In this document: positions 32,315 through 40,887 of the stretch, in pieces
Numbering within the stretch: position 1 is the stretch's first letter
Layout of the letters: every line of letters starts with the position of its first letter
From: Streptomyces sp. CG1
GTDB taxonomy: Bacteria; Actinomycetota; Actinomycetes; Streptomycetales; Streptomycetaceae
Direction: 5' to 3'
Assembly: GCF_041080625.1 (NCBI RefSeq)
Contig: NZ_CP163518.1
Span: 9,107,501 to 9,171,500 of the forward strand
DNA: 64,000 bases
The notes under the pieces: generated by a model
The model's database searches: none
What the model saw: only the letters and a program-made list of their open reading frames with translations
What the model was told of the DNA's origin: nothing
Position numbers and translations under genes: made by a program

Positions 32315-34492
32315 ATGCAGAGCACCATGGTCAGATATGTCAGGAGCATGCCAGCCGTAGCGGCCTCTGTGGCTCTCGCCGCGGGCATGCTCGTCGCCGT
32401 CGCGCCCGCCGCCCACGCGGCCGCCGGCGCCAGCCTCCCCTTCACCTCGGTGGAGGCGGAGTCGGCGACCACCACCGGTACCAGGATCGGCCCTGACTAC
32501 ACCCAGGGCACGCTCGCCTCCGAGGCCTCCGGACGGCAGGCCGTGCGTCTCGCCCCCGGACAGCGCGTCGAGTTCACGGCGCCGCAGGCCGCCAATGCCG
32601 TGAACGTCTCCTACAGCGTCCCCGACGGCCAGTCCGGCACGCTCGACGTCTACGTCAACGGGGTCAAGCTCGCGAAGACCCTGACCGTCACCTCCAAGTA
32701 CTCGTACATCGACACCGGCTGGATCCCCGGCGCCAAGCAGCACCATTTCTTCGACGACGCGCGTCTGATGCTCGGCCAGAACGTCCAGGCGGGCGACAAG
32801 GTCGCCTTCGAGGCGACAGGAACCCAGGTCACCGTCGACGTGGCCGACTTCGAGCAGGTGGCCGCGGCCGCCTCCCAGCCCGCCGGCTCGGTGTCCGTCG
32901 TGTCCAAGGGTGCCGACCCCACCGGGGCAGGCGACTCCACCCAGGCCTTCCGCGACGCCATCGCCGCCGCCCAGGGCGCAACGGTGTGGATCCCGCCCGG
33001 CGACTACCGCATCACCTCCTCGCTGAACGGCGTGCAGAACGTCACCCTCCAGGGCGCCGGCAGCTGGTACTCGGTCGTGCACACCTCCCGCTTCATCGAC
33101 CAGTCCAGCTCCTCCGGGAACGTCCACATCAAGGACTTCGCCGTCATCGGCGAGGTCACCGAGCGCGTCGACTCCAACCCCGACAACTTCGTCAACGGCT
33201 CGCTGGGCCCCAACTCGTCCGTCTCCGGCATGTGGATCCAGCACATGAAGTGCGGCATGTGGCTGATGGGCGACGACGACAACCTGGTCGTGGAGAACAA
33301 TCGCATCCTCGACACCACCGCCGACGGCATCAACCTCAACGGCACCGCCAAGGGTGTCGTCGTCCGCAACAACTTCCTGCGCAACCAGGGCGACGACGCC
33401 CTCGCCATGTGGTCGCTGTACTCGCCGGACACGAACTCCAGTTTCGAGAGCAACACGATCTCGCAGCCCAACCTGGCCAACGGCATCGCGATCTACGGCG
33501 GCACCGACCTCTCGGTGAAGAACAACCTGATCTCCGACACCAACGCCCTCGGCAGCGGTATCGCGATCTCCAACCAGAAGTTCCTCGACCCCTTCTCCCC
33601 GCTTTCCGGCACCATCACGGTCGACGGCAACACCCTGGTGCGCACCGGCGCGATGAACCCCAACTGGAACCACCCGATGGGCGCGCTGCGGGTCGACTCC
33701 TACGACAGCGCGATCAACGCGAGCGTCGACATCACCAACACCACGATCACCGACAGTCCGTACAGCGCCTTCGAGTTCGTCTCCGGCGGCGGGCACGGAT
33801 ACGCGGTGCAGAACATCAACGTGACCGGCGCCACCGTGCGGAACACCGGTACCGTTGTCGTCCAGGCCGAGGCACAGGGCGCGGCCACCTTCAGGAACGT
33901 CACCGCCACCCAGGTCGGGGCCGCCGGCATCTACAACTGCCCCTACCCGGCCAACTCCGGCTCCTTCACGCTCACCGACGCCGGCGGCAACTCCGGCTGG
34001 AACAGCACCTGGTCGGACTGCTCCACCTGGCCCCAGCCCGGCCAGGGCAACCCCGACCCCGACCCGAACCGCAATCTCGCCAAGGGTCGGCCGGCCAGTG
34101 CGACCGGCTCCCAGGACGTGTACACGCCCGGGAAAGCGGACGACGGTGACGCCACCTCCTACTGGGAGTCGACCAACAACGCCTTCCCGCAGTCCTGGAC
34201 GGCCGACCTCGGCTCGTCCTACGCCGTGCGCCGTCTGGTGCTGAAGCTGCCCCCGTCCTCGGCCTGGGGCGCCCGCACCCAGACCATCACCGTGCTCGGC
34301 AGCACCGACGGCTCGAACTACTCCACGGTCGTCGGCTCCCAGGGGTACCGCTTCGACCCGGCCACCGGCAACACCGCCACCGTCCCGCTGCCGAGCAGCA
34401 CCGACCTGCGCTACCTCCGCCTCACCGTCAGCGCCAACACGGGCTGGCCGGCGGGCCAGTTCAGTGAGGTGGAGGCGTACCTGACGCCCTGA
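32315..34492 (+). CDS. Secreted GH87-like alpha-1,3-glucanase with discoidin domain
   Basis: 725 residues. Signal peptide at about residues 10-35 (VALAAGMLVAVAPAAHA). An N-terminal beta-sandwich carbohydrate-binding-like module (about 40-190) is followed by a right-handed beta-helix (about 195-570), starting VSVVSKGADPTGAGDSTQAF. The acidic cluster ADGINLNG plus NQGDDALAMWS matches the catalytic region of GH87 alpha-1,3-glucanases and mycodextranases (from memory). A Pro/Asp linker leads to an F5/8-type C (discoidin) domain (about 590-725, NLAKGRPASATGSQDVYTPG). It closes the transporter/GH13 operon, so alpha-1,3-glucan or nigeran degraded outside would be imported and finished inside. A beta-helix lyase is the main alternative. 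Confidence 0.82.
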   Translation: MQSTMVRYVRSMPAVAASVALAAGMLVAVAPAAHAAAGASLPFTSVEAESATTTGTRIGPDYTQGTLASEASGRQAVRLAPGQRVEFTAPQAANAVNVSYSVPDGQSGTLDVYVNGVKLAKTLTVTSKYSYIDTGWIPGAKQHHFFDDARLMLGQNVQAGDKVAFEATGTQVTVDVADFEQVAAAASQPAGSVSVVSKGADPTGAGDSTQAFRDAIAAAQGATVWIPPGDYRITSSLNGVQNVTLQGAGSWYSVVHTSRFIDQSSSSGNVHIKDFAVIGEVTERVDSNPDNFVNGSLGPNSSVSGMWIQHMKCGMWLMGDDDNLVVENNRILDTTADGINLNGTAKGVVVRNNFLRNQGDDALAMWSLYSPDTNSSFESNTISQPNLANGIAIYGGTDLSVKNNLISDTNALGSGIAISNQKFLDPFSPLSGTITVDGNTLVRTGAMNPNWNHPMGALRVDSYDSAINASVDITNTTITDSPYSAFEFVSGGGHGYAVQNINVTGATVRNTGTVVVQAEAQGAATFRNVTATQVGAAGIYNCPYPANSGSFTLTDAGGNSGWNSTWSDCSTWPQPGQGNPDPDPNRNLAKGRPASATGSQDVYTPGKADDGDATSYWESTNNAFPQSWTADLGSSYAVRRLVLKLPPSSAWGARTQTITVLGSTDGSNYSTVVGSQGYRFDPATGNTATVPLPSSTDLRYLRLTVSANTGWPAGQFSEVEAYLTP

Positions 34493-34504
34493 GCCGGTCC
34501 CGCC

Positions 34505-35434
34505 TCACAGGTCCAGCACGATACGGGCGCCCCGGCACCGGGACACGCAGATCATCATCGTGTCACCCGCGGCCCGCTCCTCCTCGGTGAGGACCGAATC
34601 CCGGTGCTCCGGGGTGCCCTCCAGCACGTCCGTCTCGCAGGTGCCGCAGGTCCCCTCCGTGCAGGAGTACAGCACCTCGGCCCCGGTGGCGCGCACCGCG
34701 TCCAGTACGGACACGCCGGGCGGGACGGGGACGGTACGGTTGCTGCGGGCGAGCACGACCTCGAACTCCGTTTCCGTGGAAGCCCGTTGTTCCCTCGGCC
34801 GGAAGCGCTCGATCCGCAGTGCTCCGGCCGGACAGCGCTCCTCGACGGTGTCCAGCAGCGGGCCGGGACCGCAGCAGTACACCAGGGTGCCGGCGGGCAG
34901 GCCGTCCAGCACCGGGCCCAGGTCGAGCAGGCCGGCCTCGTCCTGCGGGACGAGGGTGACCCGGTCGCCGTAGCGCGTCAGTTCCGCGGTGAACGCCATG
35001 GACGAGCGGGTGCGTCCGCCGTAGAGGAGGGTCCACTCGGCACCGGACCGCTCGGCCGCCGCCAGCATCGGCAGGATCGGTGTGATGCCGATGCCGCCGG
35101 CGAGGAACCGGTAGCGGGGCGCGGGCTCCAGCCGGAAGTGGTTGCGCGGCCCGCGCACCCGTACCTTCCCGCCCTCGCCCAGCTGCTCGTGTACGTGAGC
35201 GGAACCTCCGCGCCCGGCCGGTTCGCGCAGTACGGCGATCCGCCAGGCCGACCGGTCCGCCGGATCGCCGCACAGCGAGTACTGCCGCTCCAGACCCGGC
35301 CCGAGCAGCAGATCCACATGGGCGCCGGGCTCCCAGGCGGGCAGTGCACGGCCCAGCGGATCGCGCAGCGTGAGCGACAGTACCCCTTCGGCGGCGAACT
35401 CCCTGGCAGCCAGCACGAGTTCGAGTTCGGTCAC
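34505..35434 (-). CDS. vanB: Vanillate O-demethylase reductase subunit
   Basis: 309 residues. It carries electrons from NAD(P)H via flavin and a 2Fe-2S centre to the oxygenase. The FNR-like domain shows RQYSLCGDP (flavin), LAGGIGITPILPML and YCCGPGPLLDTVEE (nucleotide). The C-terminal plant-type ferredoxin has the cysteines in SCTEGTCGTCETDV and a later Cys in MMICVSRC. Its position directly after vanA (37 bp) defines the pair. The 3' end is 12 bp from the convergent GH87 gene. Confidence 0.93.
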   Translation of the reverse strand: MTELELVLAAREFAAEGVLSLTLRDPLGRALPAWEPGAHVDLLLGPGLERQYSLCGDPADRSAWRIAVLREPAGRGGSAHVHEQLGEGGKVRVRGPRNHFRLEPAPRYRFLAGGIGITPILPMLAAAERSGAEWTLLYGGRTRSSMAFTAELTRYGDRVTLVPQDEAGLLDLGPVLDGLPAGTLVYCCGPGPLLDTVEERCPAGALRIERFRPREQRASTETEFEVVLARSNRTVPVPPGVSVLDAVRATGAEVLYSCTEGTCGTCETDVLEGTPEHRDSVLTEEERAAGDTMMICVSRCRGARIVLDL

Positions 35435-35471
35435 CGTACGGCCTCTTCGCTGTCGTCGCCGGTGCCGGGGC

Positions 35472-36536
35472 TCACCGGACCCCCTCGGCCGGCTTGTCGC
35501 CCTCCTCGGCCAGCCGGGCCAGGATGCGCCGGGCGGCCAGGCCGCCGGTGTCGATGTCGATGCTCAGCTCCTGGTAGCCGGTGCGTTCGGTGCCGAGTGT
35601 GCGTTGCAGCAGGTTGAGCGCGTCCACGTCCTGCAGGACCACGGTGTGGTTGTTGGCCCGCAGGAACTCGGTGACCTCGGCGTCGTCCGTCGCCCAGTCC
35701 CGGGACACGGCCCAGAAGTCGTACACCGCGCCGTCCGTCGACGGGGTGATGGCGTAGGTGATCTCGGTGTGGAAGCCGTGCGGATCGCTGCCGTCCGGCT
35801 CCTGTACGGTGCCCACCGGCGCGATCCGGCTGTGCAACAGATACAGACAGGGCGCGTGGTACTCGATGTCCTGCCGGCGGGTGATGCGGCCCGCGATGCC
35901 CGTCGAACGGGCGTAGAAGGGCGGGCACTCGGCGTCGTCCATGTGCCGGCTGACCCGGACCACGCCCGCGCCCTCGTCCACCTCCGTGGTGATGGGTGTC
36001 CCGGCGACCTCGGGGGTGCCGATGTAGCCGCCGTGCAGATACGTCTCGTGGGACAGGTCGAGGAGGTTGTCGACGAGCAGGCCGTAGCCGGCGTCGATCG
36101 GCTCCATGCCTCGTACGGTGGTCCAGCCGGGGGAGTCGAGGTGCCGGGCCCGCGGGATCGTGTCCGGGTCGGCGAGCGCCGGGTCGCCGATCCACACCCA
36201 GACCAGTGAGTCCTGTTCCACGACCGGGTAGGCGGCGACGCGCGCGGTGCGGGGAACGCGTTTCTGGCCCGGCACGTACACACAGGTGCCGGTGCGGTCG
36301 TAGGTGAAACCGTGGTAGCCGCAGACGATCCGGTCGCCGTCCAGGCCGCTCGCGGAGAGCGGGTAGCGCCGGTGGACGCACCGGTCGTGGAGGGCGACCG
36401 GGGTGCCGTCCTGCTCGGCGCGGTAGAAGACGAGCGGTTCACCGAGGATCGTCCGGCCGAGCAGCTCGCGCCCGACCTCCTCGCTGTAGGCGGCGACGTA
36501 CCACTGATTCCTGGCAAAAGCGGTCACATGCGGCAT
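35472..36536 (-). CDS. vanA: Vanillate O-demethylase oxygenase subunit
   Basis: 354 residues. Rieske non-haem iron monooxygenase converting vanillate to protocatechuate and formaldehyde. The Rieske 2Fe-2S ligands are DRCVHRRYPL and VCGYHGFTYD. The mononuclear iron facial triad appears as DNLLDLSHETYLHGG (Asp, two His). The ATG at 36536 begins MPHVTAFARNQWYVAAYSEE, the family start. Product protocatechuate feeds the pca genes 17 kb away. A perfect dyad (36604-36620) sits 68 bp upstream. Related aromatic demethylases are possible, but the A/B pair strongly favours vanillate. Confidence 0.93.
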   Translation of the reverse strand: MPHVTAFARNQWYVAAYSEEVGRELLGRTILGEPLVFYRAEQDGTPVALHDRCVHRRYPLSASGLDGDRIVCGYHGFTYDRTGTCVYVPGQKRVPRTARVAAYPVVEQDSLVWVWIGDPALADPDTIPRARHLDSPGWTTVRGMEPIDAGYGLLVDNLLDLSHETYLHGGYIGTPEVAGTPITTEVDEGAGVVRVSRHMDDAECPPFYARSTGIAGRITRRQDIEYHAPCLYLLHSRIAPVGTVQEPDGSDPHGFHTEITYAITPSTDGAVYDFWAVSRDWATDDAEVTEFLRANNHTVVLQDVDALNLLQRTLGTERTGYQELSIDIDTGGLAARRILARLAEEGDKPAEGVR

Positions 36537-36603
36537 TGCTGCGGCTCCCGTCCGTGGGTGGTGGCCACATCGTCGGGAGGCGCCGTACGGTGCGCAACGC
36601 CAA

Positions 36604-36620
36604 CTTCCGTCAGACGGAAG
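36604..36620. promoter_or_regulatory. Perfect dyad upstream of vanAB
   Basis: CTTCCGTC-A-GACGGAAG is a perfect 8-bp-arm palindrome 68 bp from the vanA start and 173 bp from phospholipase C. It is a strong candidate operator for vanA, since no regulator gene adjoins. IclR- or GntR/PadR-type binding proteins favour such symmetric sites; identity unknown. Confidence 0.65.
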
Positions 36621-36792
36621 CCTTCGTGCAAGCGGTTGCTCGCACCGCACGGACCGTTGAGTTTCACACAGATGCCACCAGGCCCTTCCCTGACGTTTGT
36701 TGCTCTTGGAACACTCGCTCCGCGCAGATTCCGTCATTTGCACGACATCACGACGGCATCACGTACGTCAGGACGAGAGGACCCTCAGACCC

Positions 36793-38841
36793 ATGGCCGA
36801 AGTCAACCGGCGCCGTTTCCTCCAACTCGCGGGCGCCACCACGGCGTTCACCGCGCTGAACAGCAGCATCCAGCGCGCCGCCGCGCTGCCCGCGCACCAT
36901 CGCACCGGGACGGTCAAGGACGTCGAGCACATCGTCGTCCTCATGCAGGAGAACCGATCCTTCGACCACTACTTCGGTACGCTCCGCGGCGTCCGTGGCT
37001 TCGGTGACCCCCGCTCGGTCTCGCAGAACGGCAAGTCCGTCTGGAAGCAGTCCGACGGCACGAAGGACATCCTGCCCTTCCACCCCGACGCCGACGACCT
37101 GGGCCTCGCCTTCATCCAGGACCTGCCGCACGGCTGGAACGACACGCACGCGGCCTTCAACGGCGGCAAGTACGACAAGTGGGTGCCGGCCAAGGGCACC
37201 ACGACCATGGCGTACCTGACCCGCAAGGACATACCGTTCCACTACGCGCTCGCCGACGCCTTCACCCTCTGCGACGCCTACCACTGCTCGTTCATGGGCT
37301 CGACCGACCCCAACCGCTACTACATGTGGACGGGGTACGTCGGCAACGACGGCAAGGGTGGCGGCCCGGTCCTCGGCAACGACGAGAAGGGCTACGGCTG
37401 GACGACGTACCCCGAGCGTCTGGAGAAGGCCGGGGTCTCCTGGAAGATCTACCAGGACATCGGCGACGGCCTCGACGCGAACGGCTCCTGGGGCTGGATC
37501 CAGGACGCCTACCGCGGCAATTACGGCGACAACTCGCTGCTGTACTTCAACCAGTACCGCGATGCCAAGCCCGGCGACGCCCTGTACGACAAGGCCCGCA
37601 CCGGCACCGACGCCAAGAAGGGCGAGGGCTTCTTCGACCAGCTGAAGGCCGACGTCAAGGCCGGCAAGCTGCCGCAGGTCTCGTGGGTCGTCGCCCCCGA
37701 GGCCTTCACCGAGCACCCGAACTGGCCCGCCAACTACGGCGCCTGGTACGTCTCCCAGGTCCTGGACGCGCTCACCGCCAATCCGGACGTCTGGGCCAAG
37801 ACCGCGCTGTTCATCACCTACGACGAGAACGACGGCTTCTTCGACCACGTCGTCCCGCCCTTCCCGCCGGCCTCCGGCGCCCAGGGCAAGTCGACCCTGG
37901 ACGCCTCGCTCGACCTGTTCAAGGGCGACGCCGGCCATGTCGCGGGCGCCTATGGCCTCGGCCAGCGGGTGCCGATGCTCGTCGTCTCCCCGTGGAGCAA
38001 GGGCGGCTACCTCTGCTCCGAGACCCTGGACCACACCTCGATCATCCGGTTCATCGAGGGCCGCTTCGGGGTGCACGAGCCGAACATCTCGCCCTGGCGC
38101 CGCGCCATCACCGGCGACCTGACCAGCGCTTTCGACTTCTCCCGCAAGGACACCAAGCCGGTCGCGCTGCCGTCCACGGCCGGCTACCAGCCGCCGGACC
38201 ACAACCGCCACCCCGACTATGTGCCGAAGCCGCCCGCCAACCCCTCGCTGCCCAAGCAGGAGCGCGGTCACCGGCCCACCCGTCCGCTGAAGTACGCCCC
38301 GATGGCGGACGCTGCCGTGGACACCTCGACCGGCAAGCTCACGCTCACGTTCGCGTCGGGCGCACACGCGGGCGCCGCCTTCCTCGTGACCTCCGGCAAC
38401 CGCATCGACGGCCCCTGGACCTACACCACCGAGGCCGGCAAGTCCCTCTCCGACGCCTGGAACTCGGTCTACTCCGGCGGCACCCACGACCTCGCCGTGC
38501 ACGGCCCCAACGGTTTCCTGCGCCTCTTCAAGGGCAAGGGCAGGGCGGCCGGACCGGAGGCGACCGCCCGGCACGTCGGCGACCATCTGGAACTCACCTT
38601 CACCAACAAGGGTTCCGGCACGGTGAAGTTGAAGGTGGTGAACGGCTACGGCGGCCACCCGGCCACCGTGACCGTGCGGCCCGGCGCGACGGTCAAGCAC
38701 ACCGTCGACCTCACCGCCAGCAAGCGCTGGTACGACGTGACGGTCACCTGTGACGCCGACCCGGCCTTCCTGCGCGGCTTCGCCGGCCACGTCGAGAACG
38801 GGCTTCCCGGCGTCAGCGACCCGGCGATCGCCTCGGAGTGA
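36793..38841 (+). CDS. Tat-secreted phospholipase C
   Basis: 682 residues. Twin-arginine signal NRRRFLQLAGATTAFTAL at the N-terminus. The phosphoesterase core (about 38-470) has the conserved metal/catalytic pattern VVLMQENRSFDHYFGTLRG, MGSTDPNRYYMWTGYVG, FITYDENDGFFDHVVPP and LDHTSIIRFIEGRFGV. Two C-terminal beta domains (DUF756) occupy about 510-680, the second ending with a Lys-rich repeat. Cleaves phosphatidylcholine-like lipids outside the cell; in streptomycetes such enzymes are often phosphate-starvation induced, but no clear PHO box was seen upstream. Confidence 0.93.
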   Translation: MAEVNRRRFLQLAGATTAFTALNSSIQRAAALPAHHRTGTVKDVEHIVVLMQENRSFDHYFGTLRGVRGFGDPRSVSQNGKSVWKQSDGTKDILPFHPDADDLGLAFIQDLPHGWNDTHAAFNGGKYDKWVPAKGTTTMAYLTRKDIPFHYALADAFTLCDAYHCSFMGSTDPNRYYMWTGYVGNDGKGGGPVLGNDEKGYGWTTYPERLEKAGVSWKIYQDIGDGLDANGSWGWIQDAYRGNYGDNSLLYFNQYRDAKPGDALYDKARTGTDAKKGEGFFDQLKADVKAGKLPQVSWVVAPEAFTEHPNWPANYGAWYVSQVLDALTANPDVWAKTALFITYDENDGFFDHVVPPFPPASGAQGKSTLDASLDLFKGDAGHVAGAYGLGQRVPMLVVSPWSKGGYLCSETLDHTSIIRFIEGRFGVHEPNISPWRRAITGDLTSAFDFSRKDTKPVALPSTAGYQPPDHNRHPDYVPKPPANPSLPKQERGHRPTRPLKYAPMADAAVDTSTGKLTLTFASGAHAGAAFLVTSGNRIDGPWTYTTEAGKSLSDAWNSVYSGGTHDLAVHGPNGFLRLFKGKGRAAGPEATARHVGDHLELTFTNKGSGTVKLKVVNGYGGHPATVTVRPGATVKHTVDLTASKRWYDVTVTCDADPAFLRGFAGHVENGLPGVSDPAIASE

Positions 38842-38907
38842 ACGGGCGATGAACAGCGCTCCGTGCGGACTGGTCAGGTACCGGTCACGTCAAGGTAGTG
38901 TGCCCCG

Positions 38908-39774
38908 GTGACCACGCAATCGAACACTCCTGCAGGCTGGTACGCGGATCCGCACGGAGCACCGCAGACGCTCCGCTACTGGGACGGCGTGCAGTGGACC
39001 CAGCACACCAACCCGGAGCAGGCGCCCGCCGGTCAGGTGCCGCAGCAGCCGGTCGCTCCCCATCAGCCGGTCGCTCCCCAGCACTTCGGCGCTCCGCAGG
39101 CGCAGGCCGCCGACCCCAGGGTGCAGCGCCAGGTGCAGCGGCAGGCCGGGGTCGCGGCCGGCGGCCCCGGTGGCGGCACCCTCTTCACCGAGCCCGTCCT
39201 GGTCGTGAACCAGAAGGCCAAGCTGATCGAGGTGACCAACGAGTACAAGGTCATGGATCAGAACGGCCGGGACATCGGCTCGGTCACCGAGGTCGGGCAG
39301 GGCGCGCTGAGGAAGATCTTCCGCTTCCTCTCCAGCTGGGACCAGTTCCTGACCCACAAGCTGGAGATCCGCGACGCCTACGGCCAGCCGCAGCTGCTGC
39401 TGACCCGGCCCGCGAAGATCTTCAAGTCCCGGGTCGTCGTGACGCGCCCGGACGGCTCGCCCGTCGGTGAGATCGTCCAGCAGAACATGATCGGGAAGAT
39501 CAACTTCGCGATGAACGCGAACGGCCAGCAGGTCGGCGCGATCAAGGCGGAGAACTGGCGGGCGTGGAACTTCGCGATCGTCGACCACGCGGACAACGAG
39601 GTCGCCCGGATCACCAAGACCTGGGAGGGCCTCGCCAAGACGCTCTTCACGACCGCGGACAACTACGTCCTGCAGATCCACTACCAGCTGCCCGAGCCGC
39701 TGCTGAGCCTCGTGGTGGCGACGGCCCTGACCGTCGACACCGCCCTCAAGCAGGACTCACGGGGCTGGAACTGA
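38908..39774 (+). CDS. Phospholipid scramblase-related protein with DUF2510
   Basis: 288 residues. The first 30 residues are a DUF2510 module (PAGWYADPHGAPQTLRYWDG and W-T-Q-H), then a Gln/Pro-rich linker (about 33-85) and a LURP-one/scramblase-like domain (about 90-288) with VNQKAKLIEVTNEYKV, LSSWDQFLTHKLEIRDAYG and LQIHYQLPEPLLSLVV near the end. The GTG at 38908 follows AAGGTAG. The function is not established in bacteria; a membrane-associated role is inferred. It is the second gene in the window with a DUF2510 module (the other at 42709-43815). Confidence 0.87.
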   Translation: MTTQSNTPAGWYADPHGAPQTLRYWDGVQWTQHTNPEQAPAGQVPQQPVAPHQPVAPQHFGAPQAQAADPRVQRQVQRQAGVAAGGPGGGTLFTEPVLVVNQKAKLIEVTNEYKVMDQNGRDIGSVTEVGQGALRKIFRFLSSWDQFLTHKLEIRDAYGQPQLLLTRPAKIFKSRVVVTRPDGSPVGEIVQQNMIGKINFAMNANGQQVGAIKAENWRAWNFAIVDHADNEVARITKTWEGLAKTLFTTADNYVLQIHYQLPEPLLSLVVATALTVDTALKQDSRGWN

Positions 39775-39814
39775 GCAGGCCCCCACGGGGAAACGGGGCC
39801 GGTGGAGTACGGCA

Positions 39815-39854
39815 ACGGCGGCCGGTGCGCGAAGGGATGCGCACCGGCCGCCGT
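39815..39854. terminator. Strong bidirectional terminator
   Basis: ACGGCGGCCGGTGCGC (39815-39830) pairs perfectly over 16 bp with the segment 39839-39854 around GAAGGGAT. It lies between convergent stops at 39774 and 39874. Confidence 0.85.
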
Positions 39855-39873
39855 GTGTTCTCACGGCGTGTTC

Positions 39874-40887
39874 TCACAGCGAGGTGAGGTGTCCCGGCTG
39901 TTCCGGCTGCCTCGGGACCAGCGGCTGTTGCGGCCGGCGTGGCACCCCTGGCCGTTCCGGCCGGCGTGGCACCATGGCCGGTTCGGCGGTCGCCGTGCCC
40001 GGTTCCAGGGCCAGTACCGCGGCCACGGGGTGGTCGTCGTCCTCGTCCACCGGTTCTGATGCGACCTCAGGTGTGACCCGGGTGAGCAGGACCACACCCC
40101 AGGAGGCCAGGCCCGCCCCGGCGAGGGCCAGCAGCACGCCGGCCGGGCCGCCCTGCAGACCCTGGCCGAGCAGGGTGAGGCCGATCACCGCCGCGGCCAC
40201 CGGGTTGGCGAGGGTCACCACGGCCAGCGGTGCGCCGAGGCCGCCCTGATAGGCGGTCTGCGACAGCAGCAGCCCGCCGACGGCGAACGCGGCGACCAGC
40301 ACGGCGACCACGATCACCTCGGTGCTCAGCAGCGGGCCGGTGCGGTCCGTCGCCGTCACGGTCACCGTCTGGGTCAGCGCCGAGGCGACACCGGAGGCGA
40401 AACCGGACGCCGTCGCGTGCCTGAGGCCCGGCCGGGCGCCGGGCCGGGAGAGCAGGCCGATCGCGGCCGCGGTCGTACCGGCCACCGCCAGGGCCTCGGT
40501 CAGCGTCAGCACCCGCGCGGGCGCCGGACCTGAGGCGGTGACGAGCAGCGCGGCGAGTCCGAGCAGCGTCAGCGCCGTACCGCGCCACTCCACCGCGCTG
40601 ACCCGGCGCCCGGCCGCCCGCGCGCCGAGCGGTACGGCGGCGACCAAGGTCAGCGCGCCCAGCGGCTGGACGAGGGTGAGCGGGCCGTACTTGAGGGCCA
40701 CGACGTGCAGCAGGGCCGCGCCCGCGTTCAGACCGACGGCCGACCACCAGGCTCCGGTGCCGAGCAGCCGCAGCAGTCCGGCGCCGGTGGTGCGGGAGGC
40801 GAGGCGTTCCTGCGCGACGGCGGCCAGGGCGTAGGCGATCGCCGAGACCAGCGAGAGGAGGACGGCGATCACGGCGGCGGCGCTCAT
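39874..40887 (-). CDS. EamA/DMT-family membrane protein
   Basis: 337 residues with about ten membrane helices in the first 285 (AAVIAVLLSLVSAIAYALAA, then WWSAVGLNAGAALLHVVALK, LVQPLGALTLVAAVP). EamA-like features include QPLGALTLV and NPVAAAVIGLTLLGQGL. A 50-residue cytoplasmic tail is acidic (VDEDDDHP) then Pro/Arg-rich (VPRRPERPGVPRRPQQPLVP). It would export small metabolites or act as a Mg-type permease; the substrate is unknown. Overlaps the PAP2 gene by 4 bp and is in the same operon. Confidence 0.88.
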   Translation of the reverse strand: MSAAAVIAVLLSLVSAIAYALAAVAQERLASRTTGAGLLRLLGTGAWWSAVGLNAGAALLHVVALKYGPLTLVQPLGALTLVAAVPLGARAAGRRVSAVEWRGTALTLLGLAALLVTASGPAPARVLTLTEALAVAGTTAAAIGLLSRPGARPGLRHATASGFASGVASALTQTVTVTATDRTGPLLSTEVIVVAVLVAAFAVGGLLLSQTAYQGGLGAPLAVVTLANPVAAAVIGLTLLGQGLQGGPAGVLLALAGAGLASWGVVLLTRVTPEVASEPVDEDDDHPVAAVLALEPGTATAEPAMVPRRPERPGVPRRPQQPLVPRQPEQPGHLTSL

